From assembly GCA_900315125.1 (NCBI GenBank), contig OMXT01000098.1:1-46983 (forward strand): a stretch of 46,983 nt of DNA, read 5' to 3'. Source of the DNA: an uncultured Eubacteriales bacterium (GTDB lineage Bacteria; Bacillota; Clostridia; Peptostreptococcales; Anaerovoracaceae). Shown here one piece after another: positions 16,883-24,471 of this stretch. The notes beneath the pieces are model-generated. The model saw only the letters and a program-made list of their open reading frames with translations. It did no database searches and was not told where the DNA came from. How positions within the stretch are numbered: position 1 is the stretch's first letter; each line of letters starts with the position of its first letter. The position numbers were made by a program, and so were the translations under genes.

Positions 16883-18358
16883 CTACTTATCAAGGCTCCG
16901 GATCGCCTCCAGCAGCAGCTGCTGCAGGACCTCCATGTTAGCCCCGCCTGCGGTGTTCTCTTTCTCTGTCTGCGGCTGGCCCAGCCCGATATCACCGATG
17001 CGGCGGACACCGTAGCCGACCTTGCGGACATAGATCAGATTCATAGGCGATACATTTTCTGACGTGACGCCCTCACCAACCGTAGCGCTACCCAGTGTCA
17101 TAGCCGGGAACAGGTTGGTCGTCGCTCCCATGCTGCCGAATACAGCCGGTGTATTGACCAGCATCCGGGCAACTGGTTTCTTCAGCGCAAACTGTGCGAT
17201 CACGTCCTGGTCCTTGGAGTGAATGACCATCGTGTGGCCGTGCCGCTCCGTCAGAATCAGCTCTATGCACTTGACGCAGGCATCTCTCCAGTCATCTTCT
17301 ACATAGTAGGCAAGAACCGGACAGAGCTTCTCCCTGGAATAGGGGTTCTTCACCGAAACGTAATCCTGCTTGGCGATCAGGACCTTCGTATCATCCGGTA
17401 CCGTAAATCCTGCCCATTTGGCCAGGGTCTTCGCGGTCTTGCCAGCCAGCTCAGGATTGGCCTTGCCGTTGGGATAGTAGAACATCTTCCCAAGCGCATC
17501 GGCTTCTTCTTCTGTCATGAAGTATCCGCCGTTGGCACGGAGCTCTGCCTGCACCTGGGCGTCGATGGGGCCATCCACGACGATGGACTGCTCCGCGGCG
17601 GAAGCAACTCCATTATCAAAGGTCTTGCTGGCTATAATATCGATTACCGCCTGATGAATATCCGCTGTCCGTTCTATGAAAGCCGGACCGTTTCCGGTGC
17701 CTCCGTAAATGACCGGCTTCTGAGAATCATACGCGATATCCAGCATGGCGGGAACACCCGTATCCAGTATCATCGATACGGCCTCATGCCGCATCAGTTC
17801 CTCTGTACCTGCTTTGGTTACATTGTGGAGATAGGACAGACAGCCTTCCGGCAGTCCGTTTTCCTCCGCCGCCTCGATCAGGATATCCAAAGCCGCGCCA
17901 ATGGTGTTTCTGGCTCTGGGGTGGGGAGAAAATATGATTGCATTCCCCGCCTTGATCCCGATCAGCGCATTGTGAATTGCCGTTGACACCGGGCTCGTTG
18001 CCGGGCAGAGACTGACGATCACTCCCACCGGAACACCGATGTCCATCATCTTTTTCTCCGGATCCGACGAGATAATCCCAACGCATCTCATTCCTCTGAG
18101 ACTTGCGGGCAGATATTCGCAGGCGAACCGGTCCTTGATGTATTTATCCTGCCAGTTGCCGTAATCCGTTTCCTCGCAGGACATCCTGGCCAGTTCGCTT
18201 GTATGGCTGCTTATGGACTTCGCCATAGCCTCTACGATCAGATCCAACTGCTCCTGAGTGAACCCGGCCAGCTTCAGCTGCGCTTCCCGGGCATTTTCCG
18301 CAAGTATACGGGCTTCTTGGATGGAGAGCAAATCACGGTCTAAAATACTGAAATACAT
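16883..18358 (-). CDS. Aldehyde dehydrogenase homologue lacking the catalytic cysteine, BMC-targeted
   Basis: Homologue of the acylating aldehyde dehydrogenase at 5614-7305 along its whole ALDH domain (PVGVIVSLCPATSPVSTAI, GNGPAFIERTADIHQAV). At the active-site loop, FDNGVASAAEQ replaces [11 protein letters not shown], so the catalytic Cys is Ser253. After a short linker the last 20 residues (NMEVLQQLLLEAIRSLDK) look like an encapsulation peptide, so it is still likely packed into the compartment. It may be a structural partner, a nucleotide-recycling subunit or an altered enzyme. AAAGGAG precedes the ATG. It stands directly upstream of cutC. Confidence 0.9.
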   Translation of the reverse strand: MYFSILDRDLLSIQEARILAENAREAQLKLAGFTQEQLDLIVEAMAKSISSHTSELARMSCEETDYGNWQDKYIKDRFACEYLPASLRGMRCVGIISSDPEKKMMDIGVPVGVIVSLCPATSPVSTAIHNALIGIKAGNAIIFSPHPRARNTIGAALDILIEAAEENGLPEGCLSYLHNVTKAGTEELMRHEAVSMILDTGVPAMLDIAYDSQKPVIYGGTGNGPAFIERTADIHQAVIDIIASKTFDNGVASAAEQSIVVDGPIDAQVQAELRANGGYFMTEEEADALGKMFYYPNGKANPELAGKTAKTLAKWAGFTVPDDTKVLIAKQDYVSVKNPYSREKLCPVLAYYVEDDWRDACVKCIELILTERHGHTMVIHSKDQDVIAQFALKKPVARMLVNTPAVFGSMGATTNLFPAMTLGSATVGEGVTSENVSPMNLIYVRKVGYGVRRIGDIGLGQPQTEKENTAGGANMEVLQQLLLEAIRSLDK

Positions 18359-18393
18359 TTACCGTTCTCCTTTCCTCCCTGTGCTTAACTGAA

Positions 18394-18702
18394 TCATTCT
18401 CCATAGGGGAGCTGCTTCTGAAGCTCATACTTCTGCAGGATCTTAAATAGATCCTCATGGGGCCTTGCAATAACACAGGAACTGTAGATTTCTGCTCCCA
18501 TCTCGTGAACTGCTGCCACGCCGGCATCCACTGCCGTTCTGCAGGCAGATACATCTCCCTGTACGATGACGGAGATATAACCGGAAGCGGTATTCTCGTA
18601 GCCGATCAGTTCAACTTCCGCAGCCTTGCACATAGCATCGCCGGCATTAATGACGAAAACATTGCCAAACGTTTCTATCATGCCTATTGCCTGTGACGTC
18701 AT
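18394..18702 (-). CDS. BMC-H hexameric shell protein
   Basis: Single BMC-domain protein of 102 residues with AIGMIETFGNVFVINAGDAM and ISVIVQGDVSACRTAVDAG. The ending ARPHEDLFKILQKYELQ is longer than in PduA. The AAGGAGG ribosome site is optimal. It is adjacent to a second shell gene 17 bases upstream; the two are clearly diverged from each other and from the copies at 4617 and 7377. Confidence 0.94.
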   Translation of the reverse strand: MTSQAIGMIETFGNVFVINAGDAMCKAAEVELIGYENTASGYISVIVQGDVSACRTAVDAGVAAVHEMGAEIYSSCVIARPHEDLFKILQKYELQKQLPYGE

Positions 18703-18719
18703 AGCTTCCTCCTTACTCT

Positions 18720-19019
18720 TTACTGTTCATCAATGTCATAAATTGAAACGATATCGCCAATCGGGCGAATAGGACGGGGAATGACGCATGTGGCTTTCAG
18801 TTCTCCGATCTCCGATGCGGCTTCTGCACCGGCCTTGATAGAAGCCTTAACCGCTGCAACGTCTCCCTTGACCCAGAGGCATACCAGAGTTGATCCGATA
18901 TTCTCGTAAGAAAGCAGTTCAACTTCCGCAGCCTTCAGCATCTTATCACAGGCGTACAGCGCGGGTACCATGCCGAGTGTTTCCAGCATACCCAGAGCTT
19001 CATCTGCGTAATACCTCAT
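18720..19019 (-). CDS. BMC-H hexameric shell protein
   Basis: Single BMC-domain protein of 99 residues: ALGMLETLGMVPALYACDKM, then CLWVKGDVAAVKASIKAG and VIPRPIRPIGDI. AAAGGAGAG precedes the ATG. It is the first shell gene of the operon and probably highly expressed. Confidence 0.94.
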   Translation of the reverse strand: MRYYADEALGMLETLGMVPALYACDKMLKAAEVELLSYENIGSTLVCLWVKGDVAAVKASIKAGAEAASEIGELKATCVIPRPIRPIGDIVSIYDIDEQ

Positions 19020-19087
19020 TTCGCTCTCTCCTTTCGGTTAGGCGGCCGGGGAACCGGATGATCCAGTTCCCCGAACCTGTAAAGTTA

Positions 19088-19357
19088 TTACTTAATATAG
19101 CTATTGATCAAGTCGATCTGCTCCTGATCGGACTTGTAATAGATCACAAGCTTGCCCTGGTCATCCAGCTCATAGCGTTCCTCGGTGATGAGTCCGTTGG
19201 CGCATGCTGTAGCCAGTGCCTCGTCCATGGCATGATCCTTAAATGCCTTGTAATTGCTGTAATCAGCGCGGAGCGCGTCCTGCACCTGTTTGCGGCTGCC
19301 CTCTTTGCCAGTCGTATAATATTTCAGTACTTCGAAGAAAAGTGGTCTCTTTGCCAT
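19088..19357 (-). CDS. Small protein of unknown function, possible winged-helix fold
   Basis: 89 residues, not recognised. The N-terminal half is helical (PLFFEVLKYYTTGKEGSRKQ, then a second helix around DEALATACANG). It is followed by a hairpin-like stretch (LITEERYELDDQGKLVIYYKS), a pattern compatible with a winged-helix fold. The ATG overlaps the transporter stop codon (TAATG), and AAGGAGG precedes it, so it is translationally coupled and made in step with the transporter. It could be a transporter accessory or local regulator; this is inference. Confidence 0.8.
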   Translation of the reverse strand: MAKRPLFFEVLKYYTTGKEGSRKQVQDALRADYSNYKAFKDHAMDEALATACANGLITEERYELDDQGKLVIYYKSDQEQIDLINSYIK

Positions 19358-20442
19358 TATGCTGCCTCCTTGCTTGCCTTATCCTGAGAAATAGCGAGGA
19401 TGAGAATACCGCATACCATGACTACGGCTCCTACCCAGCCCTGCCACGGGATCATGTATCCGTCCATGCCAAAGATTCCTCCTAATACGATCAGGCACCA
19501 GAAGGGTCCCCAGAAAGCATAGGCTCCGTTGCAGCCCATGCCCAGCGCAGCGCCGCACATGGACGCGCCCTTATACCAGAACTTGAAGGAGAAGGACGCA
19601 AATACACCAGCGATGAAGAACATCCAGATGGACGGCGCGTCAGTCAGAGCCTGTCCAACGAGGGACAGTCCCTTGCCCAGGTCTCCGCCGATGAGAGACA
19701 GGATGGATACAAAGATGACGCCGTTTCCGATACCGGATGTTACCTGACGGATGATGATAGCGATCTCAGTGTCAACCATGCAGCATGCATAGCCACCTAC
19801 AGCTCCTTCGATTCCCCAGCCGAGAGCTGCGCCGAATGCTGCGATGATACCGATCAGGGTCTGACCGTTGAATGTGCCGCCGCTCATACCGGAGCTTCCG
19901 ATCAGAACTGCTGCGCAGAAGCAGATGACGATACCCAGGATCATACCCTTGCTCAGTACCTGCTTGTAAACAACTCTTCCGATGATCGCGCCGATAGCTG
20001 CGTTCAGTGCAGCGATAGGAACGATGATGGAACCGGCCATCTGCAGACCGATTACATAAGCCGTGGATGCCAGAGGTCCTCCGATGAACGCTGCCAGAAT
20101 CAGGATCCTGCCCGGCTTGGTGTTCAGTGTCTTGACCCAGTCACCCAGTCTGCCCAGAATACCGCCGTAGATCAGTGACCAGGTAGCGGAACAGATGTCG
20201 TTGGTAGCTGCTCCTACAGCACTGAGTACATAAACAACGAAGAATGCGGATAATCCTGAATTGGCGCCGTACCATACGCTCCATACACCGGTAGCCATAC
20301 CGCCTGTCAAAAATGCGGTATAGCCGCCGTACAGGAAACCGGATAAAATAGCGATAAAAATACCTTTCTTGCGGAATGAAGCCTCCTGCTGCTTCTTTGC
20401 TTCCAGCGCACCCGCCGATACGCTTGCTACATTTTCTGCCAT
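19357..20442 (-). CDS. DMT/EamA-type membrane transporter, likely choline uptake or amine transport
   Basis: About 361 residues with roughly ten hydrophobic segments and the internal duplication expected of drug/metabolite transporters (two GxxxGxxxG-rich halves). The cytoplasmic N-terminus is Ala/Glu/Gln-rich. As first gene of the cut operon it most likely imports choline or exports trimethylamine; substrate cannot be read from the sequence. I start at 20442 (MAENVAS), because AAAGGAG is 5 bases before it. The ATG at 20457 lies on the other side of that site. Coupled to the next gene through TAATG. Confidence 0.82.
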   Translation of the reverse strand: MAENVASVSAGALEAKKQQEASFRKKGIFIAILSGFLYGGYTAFLTGGMATGVWSVWYGANSGLSAFFVVYVLSAVGAATNDICSATWSLIYGGILGRLGDWVKTLNTKPGRILILAAFIGGPLASTAYVIGLQMAGSIIVPIAALNAAIGAIIGRVVYKQVLSKGMILGIVICFCAAVLIGSSGMSGGTFNGQTLIGIIAAFGAALGWGIEGAVGGYACCMVDTEIAIIIRQVTSGIGNGVIFVSILSLIGGDLGKGLSLVGQALTDAPSIWMFFIAGVFASFSFKFWYKGASMCGAALGMGCNGAYAFWGPFWCLIVLGGIFGMDGYMIPWQGWVGAVVMVCGILILAISQDKASKEAA

Positions 20443-20514
20443 TGCATCTCCTTTCACCTTGCTCAGACTTCTGCCAGTTTACCGATAATTAAACCCGCAG
20501 AAAATGGTGAGATA

Positions 20515-20550
20515 TTAAAAAATAACTGCACTTGAGCCCCGATGGCTCAA
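20515..20550 (-). terminator. Hairpin plus T tract in the cut leader: possible attenuator
   Basis: Bases 20532-20538 (TTGAGCC) pair perfectly with 20544-20550 (GGCTCAA) around five bases. On the minus strand the hairpin is followed, after nine bases, by a run of Ts (20517-20522). It lies between the promoter (20603-20634) and the first gene, so it could end transcripts early. The gap before the T run makes this weaker than a textbook terminator. Confidence 0.45.
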
Positions 20551-20602
20551 TCACTCCAGGACAATAACGGATAATACCAATCCCAATCTATTCTTCCTTA
20601 AA

Positions 20603-20634
20603 ATTATACGCTATTCCCTTTAGGGGAATGTCAA
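20603..20634 (-). promoter_or_regulatory. MerR-type promoter of the cut operon
   Basis: Minus-strand TTGACA (20629-20634) and TATAAT (20603-20608), both perfect consensus, are 20 bases apart instead of 17. The spacer holds the dyad ATTCCC-TTTAG-GGGAAT (20613-20629). Over-long spacers with a dyad are the hallmark of promoters activated by MerR-family proteins through DNA twisting. A MerR gene lies just upstream. The transcript would start near 20596 and carry a leader of about 150 bases. Confidence 0.88.
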
Positions 20635-20817
20635 GCAAAAAACTATATGATTTATCAGAAAATTTGTCCGGTGAGGTCTTTGTTTTCTTATTCACAAACT
20701 CCCGAAAAATCACTGCCGGAACGCTATTATCCGCGTTCTTCAGGGGCTGCGCCCAGCCACGTTTGAGAAATTATGGTTATTATTAACAATGCCCTTAGGA
20801 CACCCCTTGCTGTAATA

Positions 20818-21678
20818 TCACCGTTCGGCCTGAATCAGAACCTCCGTGACAAACCGCTCCTCATTATTCAGCGTCCAGTAATCGGTGACATACCGCTCCA
20901 GAGAGGAATCGGCACACTGATAGCCGTGGCGATCCGCCCAGCGATACATCTTCTCATAGGTCTTCGCGATCGTATCGTGGCAGCCGATGTGGTAGCAGGA
21001 GATCATCATGGCGCCTCCTACGGTTATGGTCGGATGCTCTCCAGGTGACCGGAGGATTTCCTGAAGGATGCAGGCTGTGGTCGGCCTACCCTCCAGCTTT
21101 TCCCTTACATTCGGGAAGTAGAGCATCACTGGTCCCGTTATGGCATTTCCTATATCTTCCAGGTAATTTGTCCAGTCGATATTAATGATCGCGGCGCGGT
21201 AATCATTGTCGAACGGCTGCTCCAGATAGCATGTAGTAAGACTGGGCTGATACTTGACGGATACTTCCACCGCATTGTTGATCAGCACATTATTCGCCTC
21301 TACGATCAGCTGATACCAGTCGGAAACGGACCGCCGCGCCACATGGATATCCTGTTCCATCGCCCGCAGCTCTCCGATCTTATTCAGAAAACTCTCTTCA
21401 TGGCCTGCATAGGAATCCGACGCCAGATTGTCTCTCATCTCTTCCAGCTTGAACCCCATCTGCTTATAGTACTTGATGATGGGGATCATAAGAAGGGTCT
21501 GGCGGGAATAATACCGGTAGCCATTCGCCTGATCCACATAATCCGGCTGGATCAGGCCGATCTTCTCATAAAATCGAAGGGTCTTCTTAGAGATATGCGT
21601 GATCTGACTGGCTTCCCCTATGGTGTAATAAGATCCATTTTCCGGCATTTTTTTAACGTCTTTCTCTGCGCCGCTCAT
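20818..21678 (-). CDS. MerR-family transcriptional regulator with GyrI-like effector domain
   Basis: Residues 17-85 form the MerR winged helix (YYTIGEASQITHISKKTLRF, GYRYYSRQTL). A helix region (about 90-125) and a C-terminal domain with the pattern of GyrI-like small-molecule-binding domains follow. Cysteine metal ligands of MerR/ZntR type are not evident, so an organic ligand (choline or a product) is more likely. GGGAAGGTGACAT precedes the ATG. It lies 31 bases after the DUF4125-like gene, probably in the same operon, and immediately before the MerR-type cut promoter, its likely target. Confidence 0.92.
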   Translation of the reverse strand: MSGAEKDVKKMPENGSYYTIGEASQITHISKKTLRFYEKIGLIQPDYVDQANGYRYYSRQTLLMIPIIKYYKQMGFKLEEMRDNLASDSYAGHEESFLNKIGELRAMEQDIHVARRSVSDWYQLIVEANNVLINNAVEVSVKYQPSLTTCYLEQPFDNDYRAAIINIDWTNYLEDIGNAITGPVMLYFPNVREKLEGRPTTACILQEILRSPGEHPTITVGGAMMISCYHIGCHDTIAKTYEKMYRWADRHGYQCADSSLERYVTDYWTLNNEERFVTEVLIQAER

Positions 21679-21709
21679 ATGTCACCTTCCCAGTCTCCGC
21701 AGTCAGGCC

Positions 21710-22348
21710 TCATGCGCCAAGCTTGCTCTCCGCATCCTCCATGTTCTGATATCCATAGAACTTTACGACCCGCTCATGGATCTCCTTCGGGATGCTGCGT
21801 CCTTCTTTGATCGCCTTTTCCAGGTCCTGAGCCAGGAACGCCAGTGTGTTTTCCGAATATGTCTTGAGTTCTCCCGTAGAATACAGGGCTGTGGAAACAT
21901 CTCCTGCAGCGCTTACTGCCAGTGGGCGGCTGCCTCTGCTGAAGTTGGGATACTTCAGTTCAAACTGGTGCTCCAGAGAAACCATGACCGTCGTGATCGC
22001 CTCCACCAGTTTGGCCTTCCGCTCGCTGATCGCCGGCAGATAAGGCTCCAGCGAATCGTGATAATATTCCGGATCTGTCGTCTCCATCATATAGGCGTAC
22101 TTTTCTGTGATCGGGTTGCGGCCCTCCTTCAGTGCCGTCTCCAGGTCCGCCGCGTAACTCCGCAGCGTATCCATGCCCCAGGCGTTGAACTGGCTGTAGC
22201 GGTTGACGTAGAATGTCCATTCATCATCCTGGCATCCGCAGCGGCCGCTTACATTCTGCACCTTGTCGAACAGGAACCACTCCGTCTCGATGATGCTGTT
22301 GATCAGCGTGTCCTTGGGTGTTTCCTTTACCTTCATGTCCTCTCGCAT
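21710..22348 (-). CDS. DUF4125-like protein
   Basis: 212 residues with no signal or membrane segment. IETEWFLFDKVQNVSGRCGCQDD near the N-terminus and alternating acidic helices (ADLETALKEGRNPITEKYAYMM) fit my recollection of the DUF4125 family; function unknown. AGAGGGAG precedes the ATG. The 75-base gap upstream carries a near-palindrome bounded by AACAAAG and CTTTGTT. Its place between a nucleotidyltransferase-fold gene and the MerR gene suggests a signalling role, but that is inference. Confidence 0.75.
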   Translation of the reverse strand: MREDMKVKETPKDTLINSIIETEWFLFDKVQNVSGRCGCQDDEWTFYVNRYSQFNAWGMDTLRSYAADLETALKEGRNPITEKYAYMMETTDPEYYHDSLEPYLPAISERKAKLVEAITTVMVSLEHQFELKYPNFSRGSRPLAVSAAGDVSTALYSTGELKTYSENTLAFLAQDLEKAIKEGRSIPKEIHERVVKFYGYQNMEDAESKLGA

Positions 22349-22423
22349 AAGTACTCCCTCTTTCCAACAAAGCCAAGACCGGCCGTCTCCCGGCCATACC
22401 GGCCTTTGTTATACCTCATAAAT

Positions 22424-23362
22424 CTATTTTGCATCCGCAAGGATGTGCATCCCCGCAAGCCGCGGATCGCTGATGCTCCGCATCAGTTCCTCCCCGTGGA
22501 CCTGCAGGAACGCCTCCGACGTCCGAGTCAGCCCCCGGTAATTGAACTCCCTGCCGATTTTAATACATATCTCCTCTATCATCTGCTGCTTCCGGCCACC
22601 ATTCGTCAGGTCATCCGGGATCAGCAGCAGCTGCTGCAGTTCGTCCACCGCGTCTCTCAGAGACGTCAGCTCCCGGGCGCCCCGGAAGGACCATTTATAA
22701 AAGGGCATGTACTTCCCGTTCAGCAGATATATTGCAGAAAGAGCCGTTCGGAGGAATTCCGCGCAGGCCAGATACGCCGCGCCGTATTCTCCTCGCTGCA
22801 TGCACCGCGGATAATTATACTGTCCCGCCTGAGCCATTACTGCAGCCCTTGCCGCCAGCTTCTTCTTCTGCACGTCCAGCGGATAGAAGTTCTCCAGACA
22901 GTTTCTGATCCTGGTAAACTCGCCAAGATTGTCACAGAACACTCTGCCGTTCGTTGCCGTAGCAAGAAAAGATTCCGGGATCCGCATCCACTCCATATTG
23001 TCCCGCGGCTCCCTGGGCAGACCGATGTACCGCTGGTAAAAATCATCGATGCAGAACACGCCGACCCGCTTGCCTGCCTGAGGCGTCACCATCCTGCGGT
23101 ACCCCATAAACTCCTGTGGCATCCGGTCATAATCCTGCTGCATGGCGCCGCCAATCTGGTCATACATGTGCTTCGGCATCCAGATACAGAACCCGGGCCC
23201 GAAATCATGGTCCTGGGAAAACTGATCGTCGTAGCCGAAGCACTCCGATCCTTCCCCTACCAGGCCTGCCGCCAGCTGACCCTGGCATACGCCGTATTTA
23301 TTTTCTATCAGATCCCGGCCATACGCGTCGAAATATGCCCGGGACAGTTCCATTCCATTCAT
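22424..23362 (-). CDS. Nucleotidyltransferase-fold protein (DUF4037-like)
   Basis: About 312 residues. GEGSECFGYDDQFSQDHDFG (about residues 36-54 of this start) has the minimal nucleotidyltransferase signature: a GS motif followed by DxD (D-H-D). The C-terminal half is helical with an Arg/Lys-rich surface. Such proteins can transfer nucleotides to proteins or small molecules; substrate unknown. The ATG at 23362 lies two bases after the TPR gene stop; a GTG at 23368 is the alternative. Forms a tight operon with the TPR gene. Confidence 0.78.
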   Translation of the reverse strand: MNGMELSRAYFDAYGRDLIENKYGVCQGQLAAGLVGEGSECFGYDDQFSQDHDFGPGFCIWMPKHMYDQIGGAMQQDYDRMPQEFMGYRRMVTPQAGKRVGVFCIDDFYQRYIGLPREPRDNMEWMRIPESFLATATNGRVFCDNLGEFTRIRNCLENFYPLDVQKKKLAARAAVMAQAGQYNYPRCMQRGEYGAAYLACAEFLRTALSAIYLLNGKYMPFYKWSFRGARELTSLRDAVDELQQLLLIPDDLTNGGRKQQMIEEICIKIGREFNYRGLTRTSEAFLQVHGEELMRSISDPRLAGMHILADAK

Positions 23363-23364
23363 CG

Positions 23365-24183
23365 TCACTTCTGTTCCCCTGCTGCCTTCCGGACCAGATC
23401 CAGGTTCTTCTGTACCAGATCATAATACTGAGTCCTGCCGAAATCCCGGTCGATCAGTGTCAGCGCCTTCTGGTAATATGTCTCTGCCTGGGGATAATCC
23501 TTCAGGATATAATACACCTGGGCCAGCCCCGCACATGCCATGGAATAGTGGACGTCTGCTCCGTTCAGCTGCTCCTCATAGATCCGGATGGCCTCCCGAA
23601 AGCTCTCTTCCGCCATCCGCAGCTTGTTCTGCTTCACCTGCAGCTCACCCAGATTTACATACGTAGTTCCCAGCTCGCCGATGCAGTCGTCCAGTCCCCG
23701 GATGATGCGGAACGCCGTATCCAGCGCGTGCTCCGCCTCCTCCAGTCTGCCGGTCCTGCGATAGATCATGCTGATATTATTGCAAAGGGCTGCCATCTGA
23801 TAGCTGCCGCCCAGTCCGCATTCCTCAAGGATCTTCTTCGCTTCCTGGAACAAAGCCAGGGCTTTCTCATCTTCTCCGGTATTGACGAACACGTCTCCCT
23901 CATTGATGAGCATCGTCGCGTAATCCCCGGTGCCCTCCAGGTTCAGGTCCTTCATGTACTGTTTGGCCCGGAGATAATAAGCTGTAGCCCGGTCCGTCAG
24001 GCCCATGGCGCGGCACAGGGCTCCCAGTTCGTTTAGAACAGAGATCTGTCCGTATATGTCCTGCAGTTTCTCCGCTTCCGCAAGCCAGGACTCCATATAT
24101 TCCATGGCGTGCCTGGTATCGCTCTTTGCGAAAAACTCATCCAGACCCTGATAAAACTGGTTTACGTCGATTCTCTGGTCCAT
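23365..24183 (-). CDS. Tetratricopeptide-repeat protein
   Basis: 272 residues made almost entirely of helix pairs with the TPR pattern, for example at LNELGALCRAMGLTDRATAY, CNNISMIYRRTGRLEEAEHA, TYVNLGELQVKQNKLRMAEE and LAQVYYILKDYPQAETYY: roughly six repeats. No signal peptide, membrane segment or DNA-binding domain. It is the first gene of the TPR-nucleotidyltransferase-DUF4125-MerR operon and is likely a protein-binding scaffold or sensor. Confidence 0.85.
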   Translation of the reverse strand: MDQRIDVNQFYQGLDEFFAKSDTRHAMEYMESWLAEAEKLQDIYGQISVLNELGALCRAMGLTDRATAYYLRAKQYMKDLNLEGTGDYATMLINEGDVFVNTGEDEKALALFQEAKKILEECGLGGSYQMAALCNNISMIYRRTGRLEEAEHALDTAFRIIRGLDDCIGELGTTYVNLGELQVKQNKLRMAEESFREAIRIYEEQLNGADVHYSMACAGLAQVYYILKDYPQAETYYQKALTLIDRDFGRTQYYDLVQKNLDLVRKAAGEQK

Positions 24184-24275
24184 ATTGTGCTCCCATACCT
24201 GCTCCCACGTTCTGCTCCGATGATGCTGACGCCTACTGATGGGATTCTTGCCTTCATGAAAATACGCTGCTCTGA

Positions 24276-24289
24276 ATATTCATGAATAT
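24276..24289. promoter_or_regulatory. 14-bp perfect palindrome downstream of the TPR promoter
   Basis: ATATTCATGAATAT is a perfect palindrome about 10-25 bases after the expected transcription start of the TPR operon. Its position suits a repressor operator. No regulator can be assigned. Confidence 0.45.
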
Positions 24290-24306
24290 ATGCCTATATA
24301 TAGATA

Positions 24307-24335
24307 ATTATAGTAAATCCAGCTCCTGAAGTCAA
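24307..24335 (-). promoter_or_regulatory. Near-consensus promoter of the TPR-NTase-DUF4125-MerR operon
   Basis: Minus-strand TTGACT (24330-24335), a 17-base spacer and TATAAT (24307-24312). This is a strong housekeeping-type promoter. The start would be near 24300, about 115 bases before the TPR gene. Confidence 0.85.
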
Positions 24336-24406
24336 TTGCTCTGAACGTTAAAAACATGTAACTTCTGTATACTTGATACTTGCATCTGTTGCTTTTGATC
24401 TGTTTA

Positions 24407-24415
24407 TGGTAAAAT
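24407..24415 (+). promoter_or_regulatory. Extended -10 promoter for the flavoprotein gene
   Basis: TGGTAAAAT matches an extended -10 element (TGn plus TAAAAT) about 57 bases before the start codon at 24472. No good -35 is seen (TTGCTT is only 15 bases upstream). It is divergent from the TPR operon promoter. Confidence 0.5.
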
Positions 24416-24471
24416 GACGGTGCAAGATGATACTAGCCGCTGTATCAGCGAATAAGACAGGAAGGAATATA

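Noticed and set aside
20443-20602. Riboswitch in the cut leader
   Set aside because: No conserved aptamer pattern that I recognise; only a simple hairpin with a T run is visible.
21776-23425. 549-residue plus-strand open frame opposite the DUF4125/DUF4037-like genes
   Set aside because: It runs across two real genes and a palindromic gap, is rich in Arg, Pro and His, and has no coding features.
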